Of a stretch of 64,000 nt of DNA, positions 11,970-23,200 are shown in pieces. Both the position numbers and the translations under genes were made by a program. Below the pieces are notes generated by a model. It was not told the origin of the DNA. It saw nothing but the letters and a program-made list of their open reading frames with translations, and searched no databases. The stretch comes from Xestospongia muta (taxonomy: Eukaryota; Porifera; Demospongiae; Haplosclerida; Petrosiidae): positions 1,850,144 through 1,914,143 of the forward strand of contig OY848924.1 of NCBI GenBank assembly GCA_963693285.1, given 5' to 3'. Each line of letters starts with the position of its first letter. The first letter of the stretch is position 1.

Positions 11970-13560
11970 ACGCGTGACCACCATTATGGCGGGAAAATGT
12001 CAATCATCAGCACACGCCTAACAAGAAAATCAATTATTGTAGATTTTTAATTATTTGTTTGTAAAATCTCTTGATTAAAATTAATGTAAAAGTTAATGTA
12101 AAAAGAAAATTAATATAATATGATACAAACTAAAGAAATGTTTTTCTTACCAAACTAAAGGAATAAAAAAGTAGAATAAATAGTATTATAAAAAATGCAT
12201 AATATTATAGTTATAAAAATTAATAGAAATTTAGTAAGATAGTAATATACAACAACAATTGTAAGTAAACTGATTGTAGAATAAAGATAGAAATGAAATT
12301 CTAAACTAGCCATTTTTCAAAGAAAGTCTTAAATATTTTAAAAACTAAAATTAAAATTGACTTTTGACAAATTTTAGTGAAAAATGTTTTTGAAAATAAA
12401 TACATATACAAAATAAACGTAAAAAAACTAAAAATAAAAGAAAAAATGACAACTAAAAATAAAATAAAAATAAAACAGTCTCTGTAGTGGAAGAGTTCCC
12501 AAGAAGTCCAGTGAAGGTCTCCAATCCAGCAATTGTAGAAAAGAGAAGATAGAGAGTTCCCAAGAGTCCAGTGAGTCCACAAGTTGAGAACATAGAGGGA
12601 GAAAGAGAAGAATAACAACTGGATTACTAAAGAATGGATGAAGGTGGATGGATGGATGGAGAGACAGCTCACCTTTCTCACCAGTGCTGCTCCTGCAGGG
12701 AAAGAAAAAGAGAGTAGTTATGAACTGATGGTGAAAATGAATGGATAGAGAGTGAAGAGAGACAGAGGAAGTGAAAAGGGACCACCAACCTACACACACA
12801 CAGCACACACACACGCATCCTAGAAGATCAGAGCTTCCCCCCGCCACCTGGCGGCCTTGGATTTAAAAAAAAAATTTTTTTTGAAGGCCGCCAGGCGGCA
12901 GGGGGAAGATGATTAATAGGATTTGTATGAGTGTGTGTATAATGTATAGGCTGGATAGCCCAAAATAAAAAAAAATAAAAATAAAAAGAAGAGGAAAGAA
13001 GGCTTGAAAGAAGAAGACAGAAGAGACCAGGCAGGAGAGCGACTCATCTTTTACATCCAGAGAACTGTCAAAACACCAGAGAACGTCAGAAGTCAAAACA
13101 TCAGAGAACGTCAGAGAACAGTCAATAATATCAGAGAACATCAGACAACTTCCAAATAGAGTCCTGTAGAAACGAAGAGAAAAGTCAATTAGGGAACTGA
13201 TTGATAAAAACAAAAATTAAAAAGAACAGAAAATAAAATAATAATCAAATAAAAAATAACAGAAAAGAAAATGAAAAGGATGATCATAACTGAATGAAAT
13301 GATGTCCAGCGAAGAGGAGCGATCCAACGACGAACGAAGAGACTAGTCGTGAAGAGAGTCGAAGTGGAGAACGAAGAGACTACTCGTAGCGACGAAGACC
13401 CACGGGGGTCTGTACACTAATATAAGCTTGCAAAATGGAGTCCTTTTATATTTTCAAGACATCTCTGTCATACTTCATTTCGACAAACACAAGGCACCAA
13501 CTTGTGACAATTTGGCGGGAAAACCTCACCACGCGTGACCAACATTATTGGATTTTTAAT
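11970..13560. repeat. Possible element: purine-rich block between short direct repeats
   Basis: A direct repeat of about 20 bp (core cgcgtgacca then cattat) occurs at about 11971-11989 and 13532-13551. Each copy lies next to a ggcgggaaaa motif, though the order differs. Between them, 12300-13430 is markedly purine-rich on the + strand, with tandem-like tracts (cagagaacgtcaga near 13040-13150; gacgaagag near 13325-13400) and a long palindrome in the centre. Open frames on the minus strand here are a by-product of the pyrimidine-rich complement. It may be a non-autonomous transposon, but no terminal structure is clear. Confidence 0.35.
12834..12908. repeat. 75-bp near-perfect palindrome (hairpin)
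   Basis: The arms at 12834-12856 and 12886-12908 are 23 bp each with two mismatches. They contain the self-complementary block gccgcctggcggc, and the spacer is an A-run followed by a T-run that itself pairs. The sequence is very GC-rich in the arms against an AT-rich background. It could form a cruciform, or mark two abutting element ends. Confidence 0.9.
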
Positions 13561-14485
13561 TGATCTAATTAACAATTAATTAAAAATCTTCTAAATACAT
13601 TAAGATATTACAGTACTTAATCTATTCTACCTCCAAAATTGTTAACAACAAGTATAACAGCTTCATCTTCGTAATGTAATGTCAAAAACAATATTGACTG
13701 AAACAATTAAACAATTAGAGATAAAGCAGATTTATAAAACTTCAGTGACGGTTTTTGATCAGCATTAATACCTGTCAACAGCTGACAATATTATGTAGTC
13801 CTTTCAACCTATTGTACCAACCTGGTTTGCTAGTTAGCTTGTAATTCTGTGACCAAGCCCACTGATCAATTAGAAGAAAATAATCAACAAAGAATGTGAA
13901 CTGATATAATATTTTTATTGAGTCCAAGTTACATGAAATATCTGTATACATAATGTTACTATCATATCTACATCCAGTTTTGCTGCCATACCAGATATGT
14001 TGGATCCATTTTATCTTTTTAACAGACTTCTCAATGCTACATTCTAATGGACAAGAAGAATGCCATTAGTTAAATATTAGTTATTTATCAAGTTATTTAC
14101 AATCATGTGTCTCAACATTTATCTAACTTTAATTTTTAACAATACAATATAGCAGGTTTTATTGGCAGGGAATTGAATTGGTATATTGACAGTCAGTGAC
14201 AAGAACGTCAAATAAAAACCTGTCAATAATAATTATTGTGTTATGTTTCTGGATGTGATCCTCTATATAGTATGATGGTTATTGTTTTGGGTCTCTGTAT
14301 ATACCTTTCCTTTGTGCTTTAGCTATTGTCAGGTCAATAATGTCTCTGTGTATTTTCTTCACATCAACAAGTTATTTCCTAATATGGAAAAAAGATTCAG
14401 TTAATATCAACGGAAAACTAGCTCAACAGAACATGTATTATTATATGCGATTTTTCTAATTTATATTGAAATGACACATAGTGAT
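13561..14485. other. Intergenic, nothing distinct
   Basis: AT-rich sequence without a recognisable exon or repeat. Confidence 0.45.
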
Positions 14486-14493
14486 GTCATCAT

Positions 14494-15115
14494 ATAGCCT
14501 CGTATCCAGGCGTTCTAGTAAAGAGTAGAACGCCTGGTGACTATTGCTTGCACATGTGTGTAGTTATTGAAACATGTTGACATCATAATTACTACTTTTT
14601 TAACTAAATGACGAATCCATGGGCTGGGTTTATAATGATGACGTTTCATTCACTACACGAGTTTAAACATGGCCAGTCGAGTTTGTCGGTTATGCAGTCA
14701 TTTAGTGGAGGCCAAAAGAGCAACAAACTTGTTCAGTGCTGTTGGGATGCAAAACAACTGGGTTTTTCGAATAACTTCTTCGCTTGATGTTATCATTTTG
14801 AGAGATGATGGTCTCTCTTTATATATTTGTATTAAGTCCAAACTTCGAATTGTCTTTCTAGAGAAATATCTTGAAGACTTAGAGGCATTCAAACAGCTGG
14901 TTCCTAGCTTTTTGGAGCTTACAGTAGACAGGCAGAAAAGTTTCTATCAGTACTACAAGTAGCCATCGCAATTAATCTAACATTGAGGTAAAAGGAATTT
15001 TGACATCATAGTTGACGGAGGATTCCTTGAGTATACTATTTTCCAAGAAATCTCTTGAAATTAAACGCATGCACAAACAGTAGTTACCAGGTGTTTAGCC
15101 TGGGTACGAGGCTAT
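14494..15115 (+). mobile_element. 622-bp inverted-repeat DNA element with 8-bp TSD
   Basis: Both ends carry atagcctcgta(t/c)ccaggc in inverted orientation (14494-14511 and 15098-15115). A second paired block, cctggt(g/a)act, lies further in. The element is flanked by identical 8-bp copies gtcatcat at 14486-14493 and 15116-15123, the duplication length typical of hAT and P-like transposition. The left end adds a perfect 12-bp hairpin (ccaggcgttcta with tagaacgcctgg, 14507-14538). The only ORF inside is the ZAD-like frame, so the element is non-autonomous or has captured a gene. Confidence 0.85.
14669..14962 (+). CDS. ZAD-like zinc-finger protein, 97 aa, inside an inverted-repeat element
   Basis: The intact ORF starts MASRVCRLC, and the start is preceded by a TATA-like ttataat near 14630. 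The layout recalls the ZAD (zinc-finger associated) domain: C-R-x-C near residues 6-9, a central hydrophobic region, and then DDGLSLYICIKSK (about residues 47-59), where ZADs usually have D-x-LP-x-x-IC-x-x-C. The last Cys is replaced (CIKS), so zinc binding may be impaired. A helix with EKYLEDLEAFKQL follows. No second domain, transposase or nuclear signal is seen. It could be the DNA-binding or dimerisation piece of a parent transposase. The family call is by pattern only. Confidence 0.5.
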   Translation: MASRVCRLCSHLVEAKRATNLFSAVGMQNNWVFRITSSLDVIILRDDGLSLYICIKSKLRIVFLEKYLEDLEAFKQLVPSFLELTVDRQKSFYQYYK

Positions 15116-15349
15116 GTCATCATATTGATGATATCACCTAAGGTCCTAAACCAAACCTAACATTATTAACTCTATGACACATAGTGATGTCATGATAGGA
15201 CAAGCTGTTACATCATCAGTCAAGTTACACCAAGAAGCACACTATATTTTTGATAATGTGATTTACAATACCTATATATATTATATATATTATAGGTAAT
15301 ATTACAATATAAGGGACTAAACTAGGTAATTTGACAACAACAGTTAGTA

Positions 15350-15490
15350 ACTTTACTTACTTTCATTTCATGTAGATATCACTCATCTTGACAATGTCAC
15401 TGAGAGAATAAATCAATCAATATATAGTAAGTTTGTATTTGAGAGGTGGGCCTCATAAAGATAATTAATAGGCGGAGCTTATTATTTTTA
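15350..15490 (+). repeat. Dispersed repeat, copy 1 (partner at 56620-56745)
   Basis: About 130 bp beginning actttacttactttc and including gtagatatcactc, gacaatgtcactgagag and gcggagcttat recur at 56620-56745 in the same orientation, with roughly 85-90 percent identity by eye. The sequence does not code. It may be a short transposon or a remnant of a duplicated promoter region, because this copy lies just upstream of the GGPPS-like first exon. Confidence 0.8.
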
Positions 15491-15517
15491 GTAGGCGTGG
15501 TGGTGGTCCAGGTGAAT

Positions 15518-15683
15518 ATGGTTGTTGGTCAAGTAAACAAAGAAGCAGATGACTATGAACGAATATGTTTATCAGTATAATTCTTTGTTATGTGTCATTG
15601 TGTGTTGTTAATAGATATTACGAGAACCATATGATTATATATGTCAAGTTAAAGGCAAGGAAGTTAGAGTGAAATTGATTGAG
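15518..15683 (+). pseudogene. Geranylgeranyl diphosphate synthase 5' fragment (two exons)
   Basis: Exon 15518-15574 (19 codons from ATG, ending before gtataa) joins in phase 0 to exon 15615-15683 (23 codons, ending before gtaatt). The second reads ILREPYDYICQVKGKEVRVK, close to the N-terminal helix of animal GGPPS (I-L-x-EPY-x-Y-L-x-Q-x-PGK-x-VR-x-KL). GGPPS makes C20 diphosphate for protein prenylation. The following exons, including the first DDxxD aspartate motif, are not found before the PPCS exons begin, so this is a truncated copy unless the rest was lost from the assembly. Confidence 0.7.
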
Positions 15684-16152
15684 GTAATTGAACTATGTTA
15701 ACACAGCTATATAACTTAGGTGATGTCATATTTTACTGTCTATAGTTAATATTAAGAGTATATGTGGTGTGGATCAGTTTAATACACAATGAATAGGACT
15801 GGTAGTTTTTGGGTTTAAATCAAATATAACTGAATCTTACCTACCAAATCTATTTTTGTTCTAATGTTTAAAGATTAGGGTCTAAGACATGTAGTATTAA
15901 TTTCCCATTAAAGTACATTATCTGTTACTGACACTCTAGACATGACCTTTAATGATACAATAAACTTGATATGGTAGCAGCTTATCTTGTGTACATGTCT
16001 TGTTCTCCCTCACTATGATTGCTCTAGTTTTAAGTTTAATAATGTAAGATTATGTTTAGTTGTCTTTCATGTGGTTTCTGTTTAACCACACCCCTATTTC
16101 AATTAGTATTAATTGCATTCCTCAATTAGCTGATTGCTTTTCATTTTATTAG

Positions 16153-18139
16153 CATTCTTTTATTTCTCTTACTCGAGATTAAGTCAACTAACTTGTTATA
16201 TTGTGTCCCATTCACTAGTATATTTGACTATGTACATTATCTCAATGTTATTAGTCCATTAATGAATAACTCTCAATATATGATATATCTGGCAGCAGCT
16301 GTGTCTGACTTTTTCATCCATCCTGATGACATGGTATCTAAAACTTACTAGCGTATCAAACCAGACCTTCCTCTTAAGTAGTGTTTGTGATATTTAGCTT
16401 ATTATGATAATTTAGATTAGATGTTATTAGGATTCTCTCTAGCTCTAGACCTATTTCAAAGGGAAGAGCTATACTTAACTAGAGTATTTGTTTATAAAAG
16501 ACATTTGTGTTCTATATGTCATAATATGAGAACAAGTAGAGTTTACCTGTACTTTGAACTTACTATTGTTGTATTTAGTGAAAAATAATTTGGATTAGTT
16601 TCCATAATTCTTTAAGAAGTATACTATAGATATATACTAACATCAGAAGAGGAATTTGAGATTCACTATATATATTGTGTATATAAACATAATCTCTTTT
16701 ATATTCTTGTCAGGTTGAACATAAGATACCATCATCAACATCATTGAGTCTCCACTTACAACAAGTACCAAAGTTAATAGCAGTATTAACTCAACATTGG
16801 TCACCTAATGCTTTCATTGTCTCCTTTAAAGTATGTCTATTCCATTGATATTATATGATATTAGTCTGTTACTAGTTAGAAACTGATGAGAGTATTGTAG
16901 TTAGTAGAGCTAGAAAAGCTCTGACAAAATATGGACATCAAGTAAGTCAGTAAAGTAGAAAAATATATGTAATGTACCTTCTAGTAAAGTTGTCAGCTAA
17001 GTGTATAGTTTATACATACAATATGACCTAATGTATGTACATGTATAAAGTCACCTTTTGACAGTCAATGTTACTGAGACATTCAGTGTGATCATTTCTA
17101 CTGCTGAAAACATATTAAGAATGCTTATTGAGGAAAGATGTGATCATTAAAATGTCATTTTAAGCTGTTGGGAATTGTGTTAATATATTTAGACTAGATC
17201 ACAATAAAGTAGTCATGTGACATACCAGTATAATGAATCACAAACTTAGTTTTTGTTATAGACTATAATAATACTTGTCTTAAGGTAAAATAGGTATTTT
17301 AGTCATGAAGATGCATAAAGATGAGTGTAGTTGAAGCAAGATTACTCAAATGACATTCAAGTACAAAACCTTTTTATAAGTAATTTATCTAAATTTAGCA
17401 ACCTGAGTTCCAAGAGTTCTCCTTCTACCTGACATTTTAACCAATTGCATGGGAGTTTAATGTTCCTACCCCTTACATCTTTTCTCATTATGAACTTATG
17501 GATACATATCCAATGTTCCATCATCCTTGTCAGGGGCAGTTCTAGGAATGCCATTAAGGGGGAGCTGTAAGTTTAGGACCACGCCCTTTATTTTGCGCAT
17601 GCACAAATATAACGCAGTTAAAAATTTAATCATGAAGTATTTCCGTCATTCCAACATAGTTATGATAACAGAGTCGCTTAGTTATCAGAGCTGTAAAAAC
17701 ACTGAGTGCTTTTGGAATGAGCATGTTCAATACGTAGTAGGTGTGGCGCCACATGTTATAAGCGAGATTATAACTCAAGTTAGTTCTCTCTAGACGCAAA
17801 AACTTGAGCGAGGGGCGTGCTCAAGCCCCCTTAGCCCCCCCTAGAACCGCCCCTTCTTGTGTGGATGATACATTTATGATGATTGACAAGTAACTACATG
17901 TGTCTTTCTTCATGTGTTCATAATCTACATTGACATACAAATAATATGACCACTATACTTCTCTATAATAGGTTGTAGTTGCTAATACACTAGTGCAAAG
18001 GAAAGAGAAAGTGACTGTTGTTGAAAGAGATGAAATTAATGAAGACGTACTTTGTCTCTCTTTAGAAGTGAAAGAGAAGGGTGTGGTCATTGAAGAAAAA
18101 TTGATATCTTATTTGTGTCATTTACATAAACAACATTGA
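16153..18139 (+). CDS. PPCS: Phosphopantothenate-cysteine ligase, C-terminal part (4 exons)
   Basis: The four exons are 16153-16333, 16714-16830, 16876-16941 and 17972-18139 (stop TGA 18137-18139). All junctions are GT-AG and in frame. The product includes PFTSIFDYVHYL, IYLAAAVSDFF, EHKIPSS, VPKLIAVLTQHWSPNAFIVS, FKLETD, RARKAL and VVVAN. These are the conserved blocks of PPCS/CoaB, which joins cysteine to 4'-phosphopantothenate in coenzyme A synthesis (cytosol). About 176 residues are present against roughly 310 in human PPCS. The N-terminal Gly-rich block and the NFSSG motif were not found upstream, so the gene is either 5'-truncated or missing sequence. The last intron (about 1 kb) holds an inverted-repeat element. 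Confidence 0.85.
17532..17854. mobile_element. MITE in the last PPCS intron
   Basis: Imperfect terminal inverted repeats of about 30 bp: aggggcagttctagg at 17532 and its complement form cctagaaccgcccct ending at 17854, each continuing into a run of C/G (ttaaggggg, cccccttag). The body is about 320 bp and GC-richer than the flanks. The open frame across it (17527-17793) starts in the flank and has no family features, so I do not call a gene. No certain target duplication was found. Confidence 0.75.
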
Positions 18140-19963
18140 ACTGATGTACATGACATGTTACATACATTTTATGTTTTATTATGAATAGTCAGACTGGATA
18201 TTGTTATTACCCTTGGAAAAATTTTACTTTTATTAATTTTTAATGTATGGATTTTTTTATACCAAATTGTCAATATGACTTAAGATAAGGTTATAATTTA
18301 CAAAGTAGGATGAAGTGTGGTGATTTAGTTGGTACAGAATAATTGAGATCTGATTTTAATATTTGTAACTATTTGTGAAATGGGACCACTAGACACCTCA
18401 AAAAAAAGTTTTCAATACATACAGTTACAATGAGTAGTTGTACATATTTAACAACTGTATGAATCAGAGTTGTTTTTTGAGGTATTTTAACAGTGGTCCT
18501 ATTTCACAAATCAGGTCACAAATGTTTTTGAGGAGTGGTTCCTATTGCAAATCAGATTACAAATAATCATGTTATTGTGGAGTATTGTATTGATAGAATG
18601 TACAGGTCATTGTTGTCATTTGAATATGGCTCTTATTTTCAATGTCTTGTTCACTTTATAAGGTTTGGTGTCATTATTATACTTGTATATTGCTGATGGT
18701 CACTCTTGTAGTATATAAAAGGTATGCATATATAATAAGAGAGAAATATATGATTATACATCTCTGATCAGTCTTTGTCTTCATAGATGATGTTAGTTTG
18801 TGCTTACTTTATACATTGGTTATAGTAGGATAAGTGTGGAAGAACAAGGAAAGAATATATTTTCCTTCCACTTGTTCTCTTTGAACTAACTGCCAATTGA
18901 GCTTAAATCTTGCTGTTCATTTATATATCTTAAAATGATGTTAAAACATCACTAGCAATATTCTTAGTAAATATATTTTCACATGTTATATAGATATATA
19001 TTTGTTCCATTTTATCCCATTATTATTATTGTATGAATTCCCTTCATTAGTTTATACTATTGAGTGCCTTATTTATATATTGTGGTCATTAGCAAAAGTC
19101 TATTTTGTTTGTTGAGAGCAATAAATATTGCAAGTTTAAATATTTAACCAGAACTTGTCACTAATACTCACATAAATATGTATAGTACTACAATATATAT
19201 ATTTTTCTCTTACATTCATATTAGTAATCCTCTGCAGTATTTTGAAATAACAGTCATTATAACAATATGACTGCCAGTATTCTGTACAGACTAAATACAG
19301 TCAGATATAGAACTTCAACAGGTAGTATTGTATTATGATATTAGCACACAACTCATTTATATACAATATGCCCTTTTCTCCTTGTAGCATATAATAAAAC
19401 TTATTGCACAAATCTTGAATGACATCTATTCTGTCAAGGTATTCTCCAGTTAAAACTAACTTTCATTGACTACTTGTATGGTGAAAGCTTTAGATCTGAT
19501 ATTTAGTTCAGAGGAATTAAGGAAGAACAAAGAACTATAGACCTAGTACAGTAAGGTCAGCTCTTTGAGCTAGTATATCAATTTCCAAAGGACTTTAGTG
19601 AATGAGTGTTTATTGTTAGCATTGTTACCTCAGGAACTAAAATCATTCAATAGATTATAAATAGTATTATAAATTTAGCAATTATATTTTATAAAAAAGC
19701 AGCAATCAAAACATCAAAACTAATGGCAAACCTTTCTTGGCAATTAAAGTGTGTATAAACTAACGTAACTATAATAATGAAATATATAAAGCAATAAATG
19801 TCAAAATTAAAAGAAGGGAGGGACTGCACACTAATTAAGTAGGTGGAGTTAAGCCTGCAGTATAAAGAAAAACATACAGTAGGTCGCTTGAATATAACAT
19901 TATTTAAAACAAGCAATTATATTATAAAATATTATATATATATACTATAAAATAACAGTCATA
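18140..19963. other. Intergenic region between PPCS and the ankyrin/ROC gene
   Basis: Two convergent genes end on either side. The stretch is AT-rich with one clear inverted repeat (18371-18511). I see no exon; the minus-strand frame at 19689-19916 has no recognisable content and lies just downstream of the neighbouring gene's stop. Confidence 0.5.
18371..18511. repeat. Inverted repeat forming a long hairpin
   Basis: The left arm (18371-18408: atttgtgaaatgggaccact, then cacctcaaaaa) pairs with the right arm (18473-18511: tttttgaggt, then agtggtcctatttcacaaat). A third partial copy of the right arm follows at about 18531-18567. The loop is about 65 bp. The shape suggests a MITE or a rearranged short repeat. 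Confidence 0.8.
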
Positions 19964-20292
19964 CTAGAGTTTACAATATAATCTCTTACTTTCTAGTTGA
20001 CATTTCATTCTTGTGCCAATATCTCTTAATGTATGGTTCTGGTTCAAAAGGAAATCACAGATAGCTTTTAAAGAATCAATTCCTCTTTCCTTGACCTGTC
20101 GTTGTAGCTCATTAACTATTTTGTCTGCTTTGTCATAAGCATCACCACTCATACTTTGTATATCTTCTTTAAAATTTGATGATATCAATCTAGCAGTAAG
20201 GAGCCGGATAATAATGCGAAGGAGGTTAACTTCAATGGCATCACAAATATCAGCATAATAATCCAAAAATATTTCTGATGGATCATAAGTCC
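19964..20292 (-). CDS. Exon 26, CARD-like C-terminal domain and stop
   Basis: 109 codons plus stop, phase 1. The pattern matches a six-helix Death-fold of CARD type: EVNLLRIIIRLLTARLISSN (helix 1/2, with the L--L-x-L-x-ARLI pattern), DKADKIVNELQRQVKERG (helix 3/4), IDSLKAICDFLLNQN and TLRDIGTRMKCQLE. CARDs nucleate homotypic assemblies. The DED or PYD alternative is less likely given the helix 2-3 pattern, but the subtype is by eye. Confidence 0.68.
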
Positions 20293-23200
20293 CTACACAA
20301 TATGGCAAGAAAAGGAAAAGTAACTGAGTTAAAGGTTGTTTAGTAAACACAAAAATAATTGGTGAATTTTGATCTCAACAAGCAAGCAAACAACATTTAT
20401 CAAGATAAATAAACTACTTAATATCACTATGTCAATTATAACCACATAGACTGTATAGGCAGGCATAATTGATTAGTTGATGCAGGAGCCCATTCGCATC
20501 GCTTCGCGACGCTTATGCGCTCCTGGTTGATGTTATCACATATATTATACACAGTGGTTATTATTGTGTCTTACATTACCTTGATGTGTACTATGACTAG
20601 AGAGAGTCTCTTCTTTGGGTTCATTTGAAAGTTCTTGTGAGGATCGTTGCTGTTGAGTAGAGTATAAGTATGTGATAAATAGTATTTTATGTTTACAATA
20701 GGAAAGATTAATGATGTAACCATTGTCTATATTATGTCGTTAATGAACTGAATTTGTGAATGACCAACATTAATATGATCTATAACATAAGAGGATAAAT
20801 CATACCTGATGTTGCATAGGTAACTTGTCAGTATTATATCCTTCAGTTGTATTAGCAGTACATGATTCCTTAGCAAGTTCTATATGATATAAAGTGAACC
20901 TTATAAAATGTGACATGTTATATACAAATCTTCTTATACAAAGTCATAATACAAGCATTATATGATAATAGTTGTATATTGAACTATAACTAGAGTGATC
21001 CTAATTGCTATGGGAGTTATATTTCACTAAAAACTGCTAAAATATATTTACAATTTTGTTCATTGGAAAAATGAGGCATAGATAATATTATGGTAACTTA
21101 AGTCAGGCAAGACCTACAGAGCAGGTTAATACTATAATTTTAATATTGTGACTATCATATAATTAACTGCATCGAGTCTAAAATATTTATGTAGCAATAT
21201 GATGAGTCTATTGTATATTTACTTGGAGCTATCTGTTCTTTAGAACTTTCTTCTTTCAATGACTGGTATATCTTCATAGCTAGGGCTTTCTTGTTAACAA
21301 GTGGTCCCTTTAGAACATCTAAAATTGTGATCCATGTGACAGGAGCACCTTCATCTTTACCATTCATGTCCAGCCATTTTTGAATAACTTGGTCAAGTTT
21401 TTCTTGATTTGATTGGTTGGATTCAGCCAATCCTTGAAGGACATTAAAACTGACTCCAAGACCATTACCAATACTACGCCATAAAGTATCAATACATACT
21501 AGTTGGGTTAAAACTTCAAGTCTTCTTGGCTGCACATCTAACAGGAAATTTAAGTTAACAATTGTCCAGAAATGACTCCATTCACTTACCTAACATAAGA
21601 AAATGTGTAAAATCATCAGTGAATGTACATTCTTTTGACTCTTGGTTACCTGTAACATGATATTAATTAAACAATAAAAGCTGTGCAAACATTTCTGACA
21701 GGCAATAGTATGGAAACAAAACAATTGCTACTGTCTTTAAAATTATCAGCATTGTAACAAAACTAACACACACAAATAAACAAATTATAAAGCAGAACAA
21801 ATGAAGTCAAAATAACACCTGTCAATATAATCTGTTCTTTCTGCTAAAAGCTATATTATTCTCTATATAATAACCTTAAAACAGGTATGTACAAAGTAAA
21901 CATATTACATGTCTCTATTGTTATCACTTATTACAATGGATACATGAATACAAACATACCTGATATATCACATGTACTTGATGATTGTATCTGTTTATTA
22001 GGATTAGTGGTGACAGATTCTATAAACATAACAAGTAAAGGTTACACAGAACAGGTATGATGACCTACCTGACTTTGCAATAAAAAAAGCATCTTTAGAT
22101 AGATGATGTATCTCTTCCTCTCTAATAGGTCTAGAGGATATAGTCTATGTACAAAATCCAACCAGTTTAACACTTTTAAAATTATTAACTTACCAAAGGA
22201 TTACGACCAGTAAAAATGCTAAAACAGTTAAGATGTTCCTTCACTAAGAGGTAATAGAGATCAGATGACAGTGGCATCATTTCCCTACATGATGTCTCTA
22301 TATGTTGGATGTAGTGATGTGGTAATGGTATGTCCTTGTTGCTGTCTGTAAAAAGAGCCTTAATGACAATGGGGGCAATGCAGAGGTAAGGTTCTTTTTC
22401 ACCAACAACAGATCTGACATCAACTCTTTTAGCAGTTTTATTGTTAGCATCATCAATAGGACATTTGGTAATAACTCCAAGGGCTACTTTTCTGAGGGAA
22501 TAGATTATACGGTGTCTCTGCTCCTTTTCAACAACATCGTTCATATTACCAGGAGGAATAACAAACTGCTGCACTTCACACGAGCATATCTTGTTCTTAA
22601 GACTAAGTACTTCTTTAATGAGAGATGTACGGATCTCATAACTTTTCAATGAACTACTGTATGAAACTAGAATTGTAACACATCTATTGTGTTCAGTAAC
22701 CTCCACCATTGCTTCAATATCATTCTCATCTTTCCAATATATGCCATTTTTCCACATAGTACAATTACGACAAAGTTCCTTGATTTCAATGTTGGTTTCG
22801 GTAATACCAGTGCTGTCAGGAGGTAGACAACGAGTATAGGCTAAGTGACGAAGTAGAGTATGGAGGAATCGTATAGGTAGAAATTGCTGAGGATTTGGAC
22901 ACCATAGACACCAACCAAATCCATCTGTTGTTTGAAAGATTGGTGAGGGCCTCTTTTCTTTAATAAGTGCTGGAAAAAATAAATATTTGGCATCTTCATT
23001 TACAGGAGGTACTTCAGATGGTATATTGTTTGTGATGTAATTAACAGAACGAGAATTGATTTGGTGACAAAATTGTAGACTTGTTAAGAAGCGAATTAGC
23101 ATTTTTGTATTGTGGTTGGGAAATAATTTAGCTAATGTGGACACTGGCATGATACCAGTGTTACTGGCAACTGGTTTACGAACACGATCAATGCTTTCAT

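Noticed and set aside
12834..12908. CTCF-like reading of ccacctggcggc in the palindrome
   Set aside because: The match is partial, and the motif is explained by self-complementarity; early animals are thought to lack canonical CTCF.
12301..13213. Three long minus-strand frames rich in Ser, Phe and Leu
   Set aside because: They reflect the pyrimidine-rich strand of a purine/pyrimidine-skewed block; no domain, and the palindrome lies inside the frames.
17527..17793. 88-codon ORF in the PPCS intron
   Set aside because: It starts in the flank and runs through a MITE with inverted ends; no protein family features.
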